DNA of 64,000 bases from Brevibacillus invocatus (GCF_003710915.1 NZ_RHHR01000045.1:22360-86359); one strand, 5' to 3'; positions 26,368-35,682 are shown, counted from the first letter of the stretch. Made by a program: numbers and translations. Notes: generated by a model not told the origin, from the sequence alone.

Positions 26368-26826
26368 TTATTCCTTGTAGCCGATCTTGAGCAGCTTTTT
26401 GGCACATTCATCTCGCTGTTCTCGATATTTTTCCAGGTCGTAAGTGGAGGAGTTGCCGAGGCTCAGCTCTGCTAGGGCCACTCCATAGGTAGCTTGATCG
26501 GTCAGCGATATTGTCTTGTTCTGTGCATAGATAATCCCAGCAATAAACGCGTCCTTTGTTTTTTCCCTGAGCGGAAGTGCTGGAGCGGATAGCCAAAAAG
26601 GGGGCTGTGTATGCCCGGACATGCAAAGTCCTGCCTCGCCACAATTTACGATGATTTGACGAACCCCTTGCTCAATCAATTGTTGGACAGATAGCTCGAC
26701 ATCGTTAAAGGAGTGCAGAGTTTGCCCGCACAGCATTTCAAGCTCATCTATGCTGGTGATAAGGATGTGGACACCTTCTATGATTCTTGCTGAACCTTCC
26801 CTTCTTTTTCGACAACACTCTCGGTT
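26368..26826 (-). pseudogene. Remnant of a PfkB-family sugar kinase
   Basis: Only the C-terminal half of a ribokinase/PfkB-type kinase remains. In one frame one reads ILITSIDELEMLCG (family: the N-x-x-E region), GVRQIIVNCGEAGLCMSG (family: GV-x-x-V-x-x-T-x-G-x-x-G) and KTKDAFIAGIIYAQN. In active members the last is GAGDAFxAG; here the anion-hole glycines are gone and only the Asp remains. The frame is closed upstream by a TGA at 26829-26827, and no N-terminal half or ribosome binding site is found. The downstream open frame of 122 codons probably makes nothing functional. Confidence 0.7.
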
Positions 26827-26954
26827 TCACCTACCTGGTCATACAATTACAGCTCTCCCCTTTATGTATAGCTAACATATGGCACAAATACATGGATGAC
26901 GATTGACTTGACTAATGCTAGAGTAAGGAAAAAATACAAACGGAGATGAACTGG

Positions 26955-28172
26955 ATGAGTGCCCCTACTGCACATGCTGCTCCGACTGCGACTGTCAACA
27001 CGACACCTACCGTGTACAAGATGTTGTTCGCAATCAGCCTTGCACACTTATTGAATGATGCCCTGCAAGCCGTCGTTCCTGCCCTGTTGCCTATTCTTGA
27101 AAAAAATCTTACTCTTACTTTTACGCAAATTGGCATGATTCTATTGGTCATGAATTTTACCGCATCCGTCCTGCAGCCGATCGTCGGTTATGTGACCGAT
27201 CGAAAGTCTCGCCCCTTTTTAACTCCGATTGCACTTCTTGTCTCTGGAGTTGGAATGCTGGCGCTCGCTTTTGCCAGCAATTATGCTGTAGTATTAATTG
27301 CCGTTGCCTGCGTAGGGATCGGTTCGGCCGTGTTCCATCCGGAAGCCTCACGCTTTGCCCATAAGGCGTCTGGCACTCGCAGAGGCTTAGGCCAATCCAT
27401 CTTCCAGGTCGGCGGTAATGCGGGCCAAGCACTTGCCCCTTTGATGACCATTCTCGTCTTTGCCAATATTGGTCAAGCCGGAGCCATGTGGTTCCTCCTG
27501 CCTGCCAGTATCGCCTGTCTTGTCTTGTTCTACGTGGCTGTCTGGTACCGCAGTCAAGAGCGATTGATCAAGACTCCAGCTGCTCCCGTCGCCTATTCCC
27601 ATCGTGACAAACGAATGATTGCTCTCGGTTTGCTCGTCCTGATCGTCAGCGTACGCTCTTGGATGCACTCTGGATACCAAAGCTTTTATCAATTTTATTT
27701 GATGGATTTGAAAAATATGGAATACGCACAAGCCCAGCTGGTCATTTTTGGATTTTTGCTTGCTGGCGCAATCGGTACATTCATCGGGGGTCCCCTTGCA
27801 GACCGCTTCGGAAAGCGCAATATGCTGGTGCTCTCTCTGCTGGGCTCCCTGCCATTAACCATATTGACGCCTTATGTCAGCGGCTTTTGGACCTACCCGC
27901 TACTGTTTCTGAGCGGCTTGATCATGCTTTCGAGCTTTTCCGTAACCGTCGTCTATGCTCAGGAGCTCCTCCCAGGACGGATCGGAATGGTCTCGGGCCT
28001 GATCATCGGCCTTGCCTTCGGTATGGGAGGAATGGGCGCTCTCGCATTGGGCTACCTCGCAGACCTGTTCAGTTTGACCACGGTGATTACCCTATGCTCG
28101 CTTTTGCCACTGGTCGGGGTGTTGGGACTTTTACTCCCAGCAGACAGGACGGTTCGAAGCTGGAATCAATAA
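26955..28172 (+). CDS. Fsr-type MFS transporter (fosmidomycin resistance family)
   Basis: 405 residues with about twelve membrane segments after a polar N-terminus of 20 residues. Fsr markers are visible: AHLLNDALQAVVPALLPIL in segment 1, the VGYVTDRKSRP loop, and GIGSAVFHPEASR. Fsr proteins export fosmidomycin and other small molecules by proton antiport. ATG 26955 has GGAG nine bases upstream; the ATG three codons earlier is too close to it. It is convergent with the SEC-C gene and shares a bidirectional terminator. Confidence 0.9.
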   Translation: MSAPTAHAAPTATVNTTPTVYKMLFAISLAHLLNDALQAVVPALLPILEKNLTLTFTQIGMILLVMNFTASVLQPIVGYVTDRKSRPFLTPIALLVSGVGMLALAFASNYAVVLIAVACVGIGSAVFHPEASRFAHKASGTRRGLGQSIFQVGGNAGQALAPLMTILVFANIGQAGAMWFLLPASIACLVLFYVAVWYRSQERLIKTPAAPVAYSHRDKRMIALGLLVLIVSVRSWMHSGYQSFYQFYLMDLKNMEYAQAQLVIFGFLLAGAIGTFIGGPLADRFGKRNMLVLSLLGSLPLTILTPYVSGFWTYPLLFLSGLIMLSSFSVTVVYAQELLPGRIGMVSGLIIGLAFGMGGMGALALGYLADLFSLTTVITLCSLLPLVGVLGLLLPADRTVRSWNQ

Positions 28173-28177
28173 CGAAC

Positions 28178-28226
28178 AAAAAAAAGAAGAACCACAGGAA
28201 CAAAAATTCCTCGGGTTCTTCTTTTT
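28178..28226. terminator. Bidirectional intrinsic terminator
   Basis: GAAGAACC pairs with GGTTCTTC, with an inner AGGAA/TTCCT stem. Runs of A upstream and T downstream let it work for both converging genes. Confidence 0.88.
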
Positions 28227-28240
28227 TTGCTTGTATTGGC

Positions 28241-30310
28241 TTAAACCAGTACGCTGGTCGGTGCACCCATCAACTGCGACACGACCGGCGGATATAGCTC
28301 CGGCGATCCGTACAGACGCCAGTTTCCATCCCCAGTTTTCGCAAACAGACCGGATATCACCCAGTCAGTGGCCAGCACTTGTTCCACTTCGGATTCGATC
28401 AATAGCTTGATCTTCTCGCCGTTGTTCCTTCTAGCCAGCCAGCCGTCACGCTCTTTTCCGAGCAGCAACAGACCTTCTTCCGAGACGTCCTCGAGTGTCT
28501 GCTGACTGGAAGCGTATAGATTTAGGTAAGCTTCCTTCTCCAGCACACTCCGCAGTCGGTAGATCTCAGGCAGCGTTTCCTTCAACTCCACAAACAACGG
28601 CTGCATCAGAGCAGAAAGCGATGTTCCATTCTGCTTGTCCAGCCACTTGAAAAAGGAGGACAATACGGACAACATGTTGGTGGCCAGAGTCTTGGTAACG
28701 GCATCTGTGCGCACGTAAATATCGTGGATGAGGAAGTAGGAAAGATCTTCCCTGCGCAGATGATCCCAATTGAAAGAAGGACCAAATGCTCCTCTGACAA
28801 ACGAGCGGAAGTTATTCATGACCTCATCGTATTTTTTCACTGTTGCTTCTGATTTGCCGTCCGTCATGTCGTGGACAAATCGGTTCATGTCGGCCAAGCG
28901 CTCAGGGTGAATCGTATAGACACTCTCCGGCAAGCCTTCGATCAGTGGGCGACGCAGCAGATTGAACGCATGCAGGCTGTCGTTTTCCATTGTGAGACGA
29001 GGACGCAATACATCCATACGAATATAGCGAGCAATGCCTTGCCCCAATTGGTGATCCTGCTCCATCTGGGTCAGCAGGCTTTGGAGCTTGCTGTTCAGCT
29101 CCTGATTGTCGGATGCTGCCACCAGAACCGGCGCCAGGTCATCCAATGCTTCATGGGATGTGACCAACCACTTCTCGGCAAAGTAGGTTTGGACAGCCCA
29201 TTGCAATACTTTCGGAGGCAAGGTCGGTTGACTTGTAATAAACAAGGTTCCTTGGGAAAGCTTGGAGCCAGTCGAAGTCAGGACGCGAATCTCTTCCTCA
29301 GACTCAGGCATGTGCAGCTGCAACAACTCCGTTACCTCGTCCAGTTCTGCCGCGTAGCCCTCCAGGAATACTTGGCCGTCTTGCACCAATACCTCTGCTT
29401 GTACCTCGTACAGCTCCAGCAGAGCGTCTTTCAATGCCGGGAACAGATGCTCTTCCTTGCGACGGGCATACACCCAGATTTCCTTTGCCCCGTCCCGCTT
29501 TTTCAGCTCAAACATGCGCTGTGCTTCGATCGTCTTGCGGAACTGCTCAGGGTTCGCCAGCGTAAATGCTCGGCGCAAAAGGGCATCACCGGATTTTTCA
29601 GGGGCATTGCCTTCATTCCCAAACTGCACGATAAAGCGATACAAATCCGGCGTATATACACGTTGGGCAGTGTCGTCAGCAGCTTTGTTCACTTCTGGAT
29701 TCTGTTTCAGCCATTCGAGCAACGCCTCTTTAATATGCGGCTGCAAAATAATGCTGCCGGAAAAGAGCATATCCCGTAGGCCCAGATTCAGCAGGCGACC
29801 AACGATGATTTGTCCCGTCTGTACGTTCAGGTTGTTTGAACGCAGCAGGTAATGTACCTCTTCCGTCAGAGGTTGACGCACTGTCAACACTTCACGCTCG
29901 ACTTCGAGGATTTCATAGGCATTCAGATGAAGTCGGGAGAAGGCTCGGCGCAGATCAGGCTCCATCCGACGTCCATGCTGTTTGACATAGTTTTCGAGCA
30001 AAGTGGTTCCACTGTTTTTTACATCCAGTACGAACCAGTTGAAGAAATGCGCAGCCCATTCTGGACGCATGACACTTTCTTCACTGAGACCAATTTGTTC
30101 CGCAAACAGATTTCTCGCATCGGAAATCGCTTCGTTGGTCACATGACCGCCAACAAAATGGTTCAGACGCTCAACCCAGCTTGCGTACTCCTTCTGCAGC
30201 TTTTGCTCATGGCGACTACGCAATTCCGTGATGGGTGTCACTACACCACAGCATTTTTTGTATTTTTTCCCGCTCCCGCAGGGGCACAGTTCGTTTCTTC
30301 CAACAGACAT
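28241..30310 (-). CDS. Large SEC-C motif protein with an integrase-like helical domain
   Basis: 689 residues. The N-terminus has a SEC-C zinc motif (NELCPCGSGKKYKKCCG; Cys 9, 11, 20, 21), as found at the C-terminus of SecA. The middle (about 25-460) is not recognised, mixed helical with beta stretches. Residues about 472-562 resemble the core-binding (SAM-like) domain of tyrosine recombinases: KKYDEVMNNFRSFVRG, REDLSYFLIHD, LATNMLSVLSSFFKWLDKQ. No catalytic Arg/His/Tyr domain follows. ATG 30310 starts the motif; AAAGGAG lies 13 bases upstream. It is third in a unit with two unknown genes. Confidence 0.75.
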   Translation of the reverse strand: MSVGRNELCPCGSGKKYKKCCGVVTPITELRSRHEQKLQKEYASWVERLNHFVGGHVTNEAISDARNLFAEQIGLSEESVMRPEWAAHFFNWFVLDVKNSGTTLLENYVKQHGRRMEPDLRRAFSRLHLNAYEILEVEREVLTVRQPLTEEVHYLLRSNNLNVQTGQIIVGRLLNLGLRDMLFSGSIILQPHIKEALLEWLKQNPEVNKAADDTAQRVYTPDLYRFIVQFGNEGNAPEKSGDALLRRAFTLANPEQFRKTIEAQRMFELKKRDGAKEIWVYARRKEEHLFPALKDALLELYEVQAEVLVQDGQVFLEGYAAELDEVTELLQLHMPESEEEIRVLTSTGSKLSQGTLFITSQPTLPPKVLQWAVQTYFAEKWLVTSHEALDDLAPVLVAASDNQELNSKLQSLLTQMEQDHQLGQGIARYIRMDVLRPRLTMENDSLHAFNLLRRPLIEGLPESVYTIHPERLADMNRFVHDMTDGKSEATVKKYDEVMNNFRSFVRGAFGPSFNWDHLRREDLSYFLIHDIYVRTDAVTKTLATNMLSVLSSFFKWLDKQNGTSLSALMQPLFVELKETLPEIYRLRSVLEKEAYLNLYASSQQTLEDVSEEGLLLLGKERDGWLARRNNGEKIKLLIESEVEQVLATDWVISGLFAKTGDGNWRLYGSPELYPPVVSQLMGAPTSVLV

Positions 30311-30391
30311 AAGGGATTTGGATCTCCTTTCCAGCCCACGCGGCATGCGCGGGGAATCCTGCACAATCCCCCTATCTTACCGCATTTTTCG

Positions 30392-30664
30392 TCAGATGTT
30401 CAAGTGTTCTCGTTTTGATTCATGAGAGATTCCCACATCGCGGCTTCTTTCCCACTGGTCGATAAATTGCTCCAGTCGGTTCATCAGCAACACGATACGC
30501 TGCTTCTCGCTCATGCATGCAGAAATAGCAGTGAGCTGGTTGGTCGCGAATAACTCCACTACCTCCTGCTCCATTTCCTGAAGCCGTATCCGATAGCTCG
30601 CGATAATTTCGCGCAGCAAGACAAACCGCTGTTCAAACCGGATCATAGCCCCATTGGTACTCAT
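30392..30664 (-). CDS. Small helical protein
   Basis: 90 residues, predicted to be almost all helix and coiled coil (RFVLLREIIASYRIRLQEME, QRIVLLMNRLEQFIDQWERS). No signal peptide. Not recognised. Its ATG overlaps the stop of the upstream gene by four bases (ATGA), and it has only a weak ribosome binding site, so its translation depends on that gene. The SEC-C gene follows 81 bases later on the same strand. Confidence 0.7.
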   Translation of the reverse strand: MSTNGAMIRFEQRFVLLREIIASYRIRLQEMEQEVVELFATNQLTAISACMSEKQRIVLLMNRLEQFIDQWERSRDVGISHESKREHLNI

Positions 30665-31626
30665 TGCTGCTCACTGGTAGCCAGCACCTGTTTGATGCCA
30701 AGTGCAATTTGCTCGTTCTTATGTTTCTCTTTCATCAGCACTTCTATAGCTTGCATGTTACTTTGTTGAAAATGAGCGACAACTTCTTGTGACATCTCGA
30801 TATGGCGAGTCTCCAATTTGCTCATCGCTTGCTCCAAGAGTTGTTGCACTTCCTGCAGCACGTGTTGGTTTTGGATGTTATTCATGGTAAAGTCCTCCTT
30901 CATCTCTTCTTGCTCTTGGTGTTGTTCCTCTTGGTGTTCTGTTTGTTCCGTTACTTCTGGTGCAATCGTGTCAGCAGCAGCTGCAGCAGCGACCTCATGC
31001 ACGAACAGCTCTACCTCTGATTCTTCGTTCATGACCATTATGTACAATGTGTCTCCATCGATTTGGAAGCGATCATCCAGTCCCGGTAGAAAAGCAGCAT
31101 CCGCAGCAATACCAACCTCATGCTCCAAAAAATGAATCAGGGAACGAGATGTAACCTGCGTGATGCCATTCTTTTGGCAAAAGGCGTAGACTTCATCGTT
31201 CGCCAGCGTCCATTCAGCCAGAAACCAGCGTGAATCTCCTTGATACTGTACGAACCTGGGGTCCTTTTCCAATTGCAAGAGCCGCAAAATCTGATTCCAC
31301 CCAAACTGGGTCTGTCTGCGCAATTCAGCGACGATCTGCTCGACTTTCTTTGGCGTTTGCGTTTCCCGTAAAAAACGGTAGGCCAAATCGTACAATTGAT
31401 GCGGCTGGTAAGCGATCTCCACAATAGCATCTGAGCTTCCAACCCGCACTGGTGTCTGTTCCATCTTCAGCACTGTATCAAGCAGCGACATGCTATCCAG
31501 TTCGGTTAAAGCAATGAACTCACTGGCTTCCAACCGGGTGCAAATCTCCATCCGTGGAAGGGAGCGTTCGCCGGACCGGAATACCTTCTTGACAATACTT
31601 GGTAGGGTATAGGTTGGTCGTTTCAT
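30661..31626 (-). CDS. Protein with HARE-HTH-like segment and coiled-coil tail
   Basis: 321 residues. Residues about 75-139 look like a HARE-type winged helix as in the RNA polymerase delta subunit: LYDLAYRFLRETQTPKKVEQ, then DPRFVQYQGDSRWFLAEW, whose last part is the hallmark of that fold. Residues 225-245 are a Gln/Glu run (HQEEQHQEQEE), and 250-315 form a coiled coil. It may bind DNA or RNA polymerase and form oligomers. AAGGAG lies six bases before the ATG. It is the first gene of the unit with the small coiled-coil protein and the SEC-C protein. Confidence 0.7.
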   Translation of the reverse strand: MKRPTYTLPSIVKKVFRSGERSLPRMEICTRLEASEFIALTELDSMSLLDTVLKMEQTPVRVGSSDAIVEIAYQPHQLYDLAYRFLRETQTPKKVEQIVAELRRQTQFGWNQILRLLQLEKDPRFVQYQGDSRWFLAEWTLANDEVYAFCQKNGITQVTSRSLIHFLEHEVGIAADAAFLPGLDDRFQIDGDTLYIMVMNEESEVELFVHEVAAAAAADTIAPEVTEQTEHQEEQHQEQEEMKEDFTMNNIQNQHVLQEVQQLLEQAMSKLETRHIEMSQEVVAHFQQSNMQAIEVLMKEKHKNEQIALGIKQVLATSEQQ

Positions 31627-31755
31627 GAACTTCTCCTTCTTGTGATCAGCATGAATTCACTGATCAAATGGGAATCAATCAGTTATTCTACAAAAAGAAA
31701 AAAAATCCTACCTGATGCAAAGTGTTTGGCAATTCCGATAATAAGCAAGAAATAT

Positions 31756-31783
31756 CCCGGCTGCTGGAACAGCACAGCCGGGT
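31756..31783 (-). terminator. Probable intrinsic terminator of yhaM operon
   Basis: CCCGGCTG (31756-31763) pairs with CAGCCGGG (31775-31782); the minus-strand tail ATATTTCTTG is only moderately T-rich. Confidence 0.65.
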
Positions 31784-31797
31784 CTGATTGTACTGGC

Positions 31798-32742
31798 TCA
31801 ATACCCCCTCCAGATCTTGCGCTTCAACACACCTGCGTAAGCCCATTCGTCTTCACCCATATCGGATAGGGTCTGGCCAAGGGCGTTCATCTTGCTGTCA
31901 ATCTGATCGAGGTAATGGAACAGAACAGCGGTTGGGGTTTTTCCAGAAACGGCACTCCCCCATCCGTTCTCTACCTCTCCGTGATGGCTCAGGATACAGT
32001 GCTTTAGATGCAGCACTTCAGCATCTCCCAGCGGAATGTCCAGCTTGCGGCATATTCCGCTCACGATCTCGGCTCCCATCACCAAATGACCGATCAGCTG
32101 GCCTGGAGTCGTGTAATCTGGGGCGATCGGGTCAGACAGCTCATACAGCTTGCCGATGTCATGCAGCATGCAGGTGGCGAACAGCACATCCCGATCGACC
32201 TGTGGATAAAGTGGCAATAATCGCTCGGCGCAAGAAAGCAGAGAAACAATGTGCTCGAGCAGGCCATGATAGTAATTGTGATGCATCCGCACACCTGCCG
32301 GATATTGGCGAAGCCTCTCCCGAATTTCTTCGTCCTGAAGAGCTTCACGCAAAATCGCCTGCAAGGTTTTACTCTGAAGGCTATCGATCGCACTCTCCAG
32401 CTTTCCCCACAGCTCATCTACCGGAACAGGTGATATAGGAATCAGCGACTCCATCATGACTTCATCCGCAGCGGATGCAGGGCGGATTCGTTGAATCACC
32501 AGCTGTTTTTTCCCCCGGTAGCTTTGCACCACTGCATCGATTTTGACGACGGATTTCACCTGAATGGATTCCTTTAGCTCTGGATTCACATCCCACAATT
32601 TCGCCATGATCGTCCCTGAGCGATCACCCAACTCCAGGTTGAGATACTCGCTCTGATTGCTTGCTACGCCAGCTTCTTTGCTTTTTACCAAGCAAAACCC
32701 GACTACGCGCTCTCCCTCTTGATACTCTGTCAAATATCTCAT
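31798..32742 (-). CDS. yhaM: 3'-5' exoribonuclease YhaM
   Basis: 314 residues, the same length as Bacillus YhaM, which trims short RNA 3' ends after endonuclease or terminator processing. An N-terminal OB-fold (residues 1-90: LELGDRSGTIMAKLWDV, VVKIDAVVQSYRGKKQL) is followed by an HD phosphohydrolase domain with HHNYYHGLLEHI, CMLHDIGKLYEL and HCILSHHGEVENG metal ligands. It is the last gene after dedA-like and ykvA-like genes on the same strand, 21 bases downstream of the latter. Confidence 0.93.
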   Translation of the reverse strand: MRYLTEYQEGERVVGFCLVKSKEAGVASNQSEYLNLELGDRSGTIMAKLWDVNPELKESIQVKSVVKIDAVVQSYRGKKQLVIQRIRPASAADEVMMESLIPISPVPVDELWGKLESAIDSLQSKTLQAILREALQDEEIRERLRQYPAGVRMHHNYYHGLLEHIVSLLSCAERLLPLYPQVDRDVLFATCMLHDIGKLYELSDPIAPDYTTPGQLIGHLVMGAEIVSGICRKLDIPLGDAEVLHLKHCILSHHGEVENGWGSAVSGKTPTAVLFHYLDQIDSKMNALGQTLSDMGEDEWAYAGVLKRKIWRGY

Positions 32743-32763
32743 CTATCTACCCATCCTGTTTAC

Positions 32764-33279
32764 TTATTTGCGAAGCAGAAGATCCTTCAGCTTGGTTACG
32801 ATTTTTTGCCCAACCAGATTGTCGGCGTCGGTGATCACCCTGGTTATGACACCCAGTACATCCTGTTCCCCATTCCAATGTTCGCGCACAACTGCTTCAT
32901 CAACCTCTACGAGGATACGGCGAAGCGCATACACAGCAAGAATGACATCATCGAGCAATCCCATTCCGCCGATCAGCGCTTCTGGAATGAAGTCAATCGG
33001 CGAGATAAAGTACGCGACGGCCAAACCAGCTATAGCCTTGGACTGGATGCCCACTCGCTTGTCCAGCATCAAACGGGCAAGCAGGACAAACAGATCCGGA
33101 GCAAGCAGGATGTAGCTTGCCGCTTTTTCATTGACGCCTTTTTCCCGAATAAACGCCTCGATCTTTGCTCGGAGCTTGTCGTAAAATCGTTGATGCTTCT
33201 CCGGCAGCACAATCGGTACTAGCTCAGTTGCCGGACGCACGACCGGCGGCTGAGCGTTTTTTTGTTCTTCCTCATTCAT
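32764..33279 (-). CDS. YkvA-family (DUF1232) membrane protein
   Basis: 171 residues. The DUF1232 core is visible in the middle: AIAGLAVAYFISPIDFIPEA followed by GGMGLLDDVILAVYALRRI, a membrane-associated hairpin with the invariant SPIDxIP motif. Function unknown in the family. Its start overlaps the dedA-like stop by four bases (ATGA), so it is co-translated with that gene. Confidence 0.85.
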   Translation of the reverse strand: MNEEEQKNAQPPVVRPATELVPIVLPEKHQRFYDKLRAKIEAFIREKGVNEKAASYILLAPDLFVLLARLMLDKRVGIQSKAIAGLAVAYFISPIDFIPEALIGGMGLLDDVILAVYALRRILVEVDEAVVREHWNGEQDVLGVITRVITDADNLVGQKIVTKLKDLLLRK

Positions 33280-33914
33280 GATGATTCCTCCCTCTTGGGT
33301 TTCCTGAAAAGTCCTCTATGGTATAGGTAAAATCCGAGCAACACAGCAAGCAGCAGTGCCAGAAAAAAATAGGTTACATGGCTGGATATCCAACCGTATA
33401 CCACTTCCCAGCGCTCTCCAAGCTGCCAGCCCAAAACCACATACAGCAAGCTCCAGACGAATCCGCCTGTGTAGGTGAATAGGATAAAAGTAGGGAAAGG
33501 CAAGCGTGTGATACCAGCAAAGTAAGCCGTGAACTGTCGGACCCCTGTAATGAAATATCCGATAGGCAACGCCCACTTCCCAAAGCGTTCAAACCAGTAG
33601 CTTGTCTTTTCATAGACCCCGAAAACGAATCCCAGACGCTTTCCGTATCGCTCGATGAACGGATAGCCCAGACCTCTCCCGATCCAGTAAGCGACCGTCA
33701 TCGCTGATATGGAACCCGTAAAGCAGACCAGAAAAGTGGGCCAAAAATGGAGCTTACCACTGGAAACGAGAAAACCGGAAAATACAAGCAAAGTCGCTTC
33801 TGGCAAAGGCATTCCCAAGATACCAAGAAAAAATAGTCCAAACAAGGCCATATATCCGTATTCCGAGACGTAGGCGCCAAATACTGAAACTATTTCTTCC
33901 ACATCTGTCACCAC
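33276..33914 (-). CDS. DedA-family membrane protein
   Basis: 212 residues with about five hydrophobic segments. Family motifs: FFLGILGMPLPEATLLVFSGF near the N-terminus, and the F/Y-x-R-x3-G-like GYFITGVRQFTAYFAG with the conserved Arg. DedA proteins are proposed lipid scramblases, including undecaprenyl-phosphate translocases. The start is a GTG (33914) with a weak ribosome binding site; a GTG four codons later is also possible. It is the first gene of the dedA-ykvA-yhaM unit. Confidence 0.87.
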   Translation of the reverse strand: MVTDVEEIVSVFGAYVSEYGYMALFGLFFLGILGMPLPEATLLVFSGFLVSSGKLHFWPTFLVCFTGSISAMTVAYWIGRGLGYPFIERYGKRLGFVFGVYEKTSYWFERFGKWALPIGYFITGVRQFTAYFAGITRLPFPTFILFTYTGGFVWSLLYVVLGWQLGERWEVVYGWISSHVTYFFLALLLAVLLGFYLYHRGLFRKPKREESS

Positions 33915-34095
33915 ATTTCTGCTTGCATGACCTGCATACCTTCATTATGCCAAAAGATAATCGGTGGAACAAACCGACTCGAGACGGAGATTGGTAATAC
34001 CGACAAGTTTCGGTATTCGTGTATCATTTCACATTTATATCCCCTATACTATACTCGACACCTAGTCCACCTTATTAGATCAATGAGGGATCATT

Positions 34096-34538
34096 ATGTG
34101 GAAAAAACTTTACCGCAGGATAAAGTACGAGTACTACAAGCTGATTCGGATGAATGGGGCACCGTCCTTTGTCGCCCTGGGATTTGCTGTTGGCATCTTT
34201 GTTGAGTTTATTACGTGTTTCCGCTGGTCAAAGCATTCCGGTGCAGCATGCCTGCTGCCGTCATCGGTTTTGTCATGGGAAAACTGGTGCTTCCGCTCTT
34301 CCTGGTCCTGAACTACAGGCTCGGCTACCTGATCATCGGCCATCCAGCTCTTTCCGGGTTTTCAGCCCCTTATCAAGCTTGGCAAGAATGGCTGATCTGG
34401 ATCGAGGAAAAAGGGCTTGCCTACTTTACCGGGAGCGCAATCATGGGCGTTGTTGTCGCTCTAGCCAGCTACCTGCTCGTGATGATCGCTCTGCAGCTGT
34501 ATCGAAAAAAATCGAGTTCCAAGCCTGTTCGAGGATAA
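34096..34538 (+). pseudogene. Broken DUF2062-family membrane protein gene
   Basis: Two frames each carry part of one DUF2062 protein. Frame one starts at ATG 34096 (GAGGGAT upstream) and reads MWKKLYRRIKYEYYKLIRM and ALGFAVGIFVEFIT. From about 34215 the family sequence continues in another frame: FPLVKAFR, MPAAVIGFVMGKLVLPLFLV, NYRLGYLIIG. Around the junction the usual proline-rich segment between the first and second hydrophobic stretch is missing. A deletion of about 30 bases (not a multiple of three) fits, as opposed to a single-base error. A perfect terminator follows the second half. Confidence 0.75.
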
Positions 34539-34542
34539 ACAT

Positions 34543-34589
34543 ACGAAAAAAGACCGGATGACTGCATCGTCATAACGGTCTTTTTTCGT
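34543..34589. terminator. Bidirectional intrinsic terminator
   Basis: Fourteen-base perfect stem ACGAAAAAAGACCG (34543-34556) with its complement (34576-34589) contains both A and T tracts. It serves the converging DUF2062 locus and the small gene at 34611. Confidence 0.93.
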
Positions 34590-34610
34590 ATCCAAGCAAC
34601 ACGTTTCAAG

Positions 34611-34832
34611 TTAGGCGAAGTAGCCTTTATCGCGCAGTTGCTCCATGATTTCAGCAACAGTCAGGTCTTTTTTCAAGAGCTCCAAAGTAACTTCTACTTG
34701 CTCCGGGGACAGGCCGTTCGCACCCAAGCTTTCTTGAACCAACACGTAGTTGGGACGTCGGAAATATGTTTGCAGCGTACGCTTCACGCGTCCTTCCAGA
34801 CTTGTTTTCAGCATCAATTCAGTCGTCGACAT
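34611..34832 (-). CDS. Small uncharacterised helical protein
   Basis: 73 residues, helical, with the region ANGLSPEQVEVTLELLKKDL and TVAEIMEQLRDKGYF resembling a short helix-turn-helix or UBA-like bundle, but no family is recognised. AGAGGTG lies six bases before ATG 34832; the GTG three codons earlier lies within that site. Monocistronic, ending at the strong terminator. Confidence 0.7.
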   Translation of the reverse strand: MSTTELMLKTSLEGRVKRTLQTYFRRPNYVLVQESLGANGLSPEQVEVTLELLKKDLTVAEIMEQLRDKGYFA

Positions 34833-34929
34833 CTGTTCCACCTCTTTCTACCGTTAGGTCTGTGTGCATAACCTTTATTATCCTATAAAAACGCTCAAGA
34901 ATCAACCTATGCCTGTCATCCAAATCGGA

Positions 34930-35682
34930 TTAAATTCCCGGCATCAGGTTTCTCTTGTGCTCGGAAATACGATGCAAATACTCGATTCTCTCCAAAGCCT
35001 CTGGCCTGGTTTCACCCGTAATCAACAAGCGATCCAGGTCTTCGTAGGTGAAGCCCATCTCCTGCTCATCGGTCTGCCCCTCCCACAAATCTGCGGACGG
35101 CGGCTTGGTGATAATCGCGCCTGGAACACCGAGCTCCTCGGCCAGTATCCGAATTTCATGCTTGGTCAAGCTCTCTACCGGGTTGAAATCAGCCAGGCCG
35201 TCTCCTCCCTTGGTCATATAACCAACGTACACTTCACTGCGATTGCAGGTGTCAGCTACAAGATAGCCTTGCTGGTTGGCAATCGCATACAAGGTTGTCA
35301 TGCGCAAACGTGCCTTGGTGTTTCCTTTTGTCTTGTCATTGAGCGGCAGCACGTCTTGAATGGCAGGAACCAACGCATCAAAAGCTGGACCGACGTCTAC
35401 GGTTACCAGATTGAGTCCAATCGCATCTGCCAGATTTTTGGAATCAGCTTCATGTACTGGTTGGGAATAGGCTGGCATCCATACTCCGATGACTCGATCT
35501 TTTCCTAGTGCACGAACGCACAAGGCTGCTGTCACCGCACTGTCAATCCCTCCGGATATTCCGACAACGGCTCCGCCCAGGCCAGGCCCGTCGATCTGTT
35601 CGCGAATAAACGCAAGTCGTTTCTCTATGTCTTCTTTTACATTCACCCGGTAGTTTTCCAGATGCTGATGAAACTTGTCCAC
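34930..35682 (-). CDS. nadE: NH3-dependent NAD+ synthetase
   Basis: 250 residues, the short ammonia-dependent form without a glutaminase domain. It converts deamido-NAD+, ATP and ammonia to NAD+. The PP-loop SGGIDS is at residues 43-48. NRSEVYVGYMTKGGDGLADFNP carries the substrate-binding region, and later ITKPPSADLWEGQTDE is typical. It starts with GTG (35682) after a GGGGGTAGG site. It is transcribed alone and divergently from map. Confidence 0.93.
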   Translation of the reverse strand: MDKFHQHLENYRVNVKEDIEKRLAFIREQIDGPGLGGAVVGISGGIDSAVTAALCVRALGKDRVIGVWMPAYSQPVHEADSKNLADAIGLNLVTVDVGPAFDALVPAIQDVLPLNDKTKGNTKARLRMTTLYAIANQQGYLVADTCNRSEVYVGYMTKGGDGLADFNPVESLTKHEIRILAEELGVPGAIITKPPSADLWEGQTDEQEMGFTYEDLDRLLITGETRPEALERIEYLHRISEHKRNLMPGI

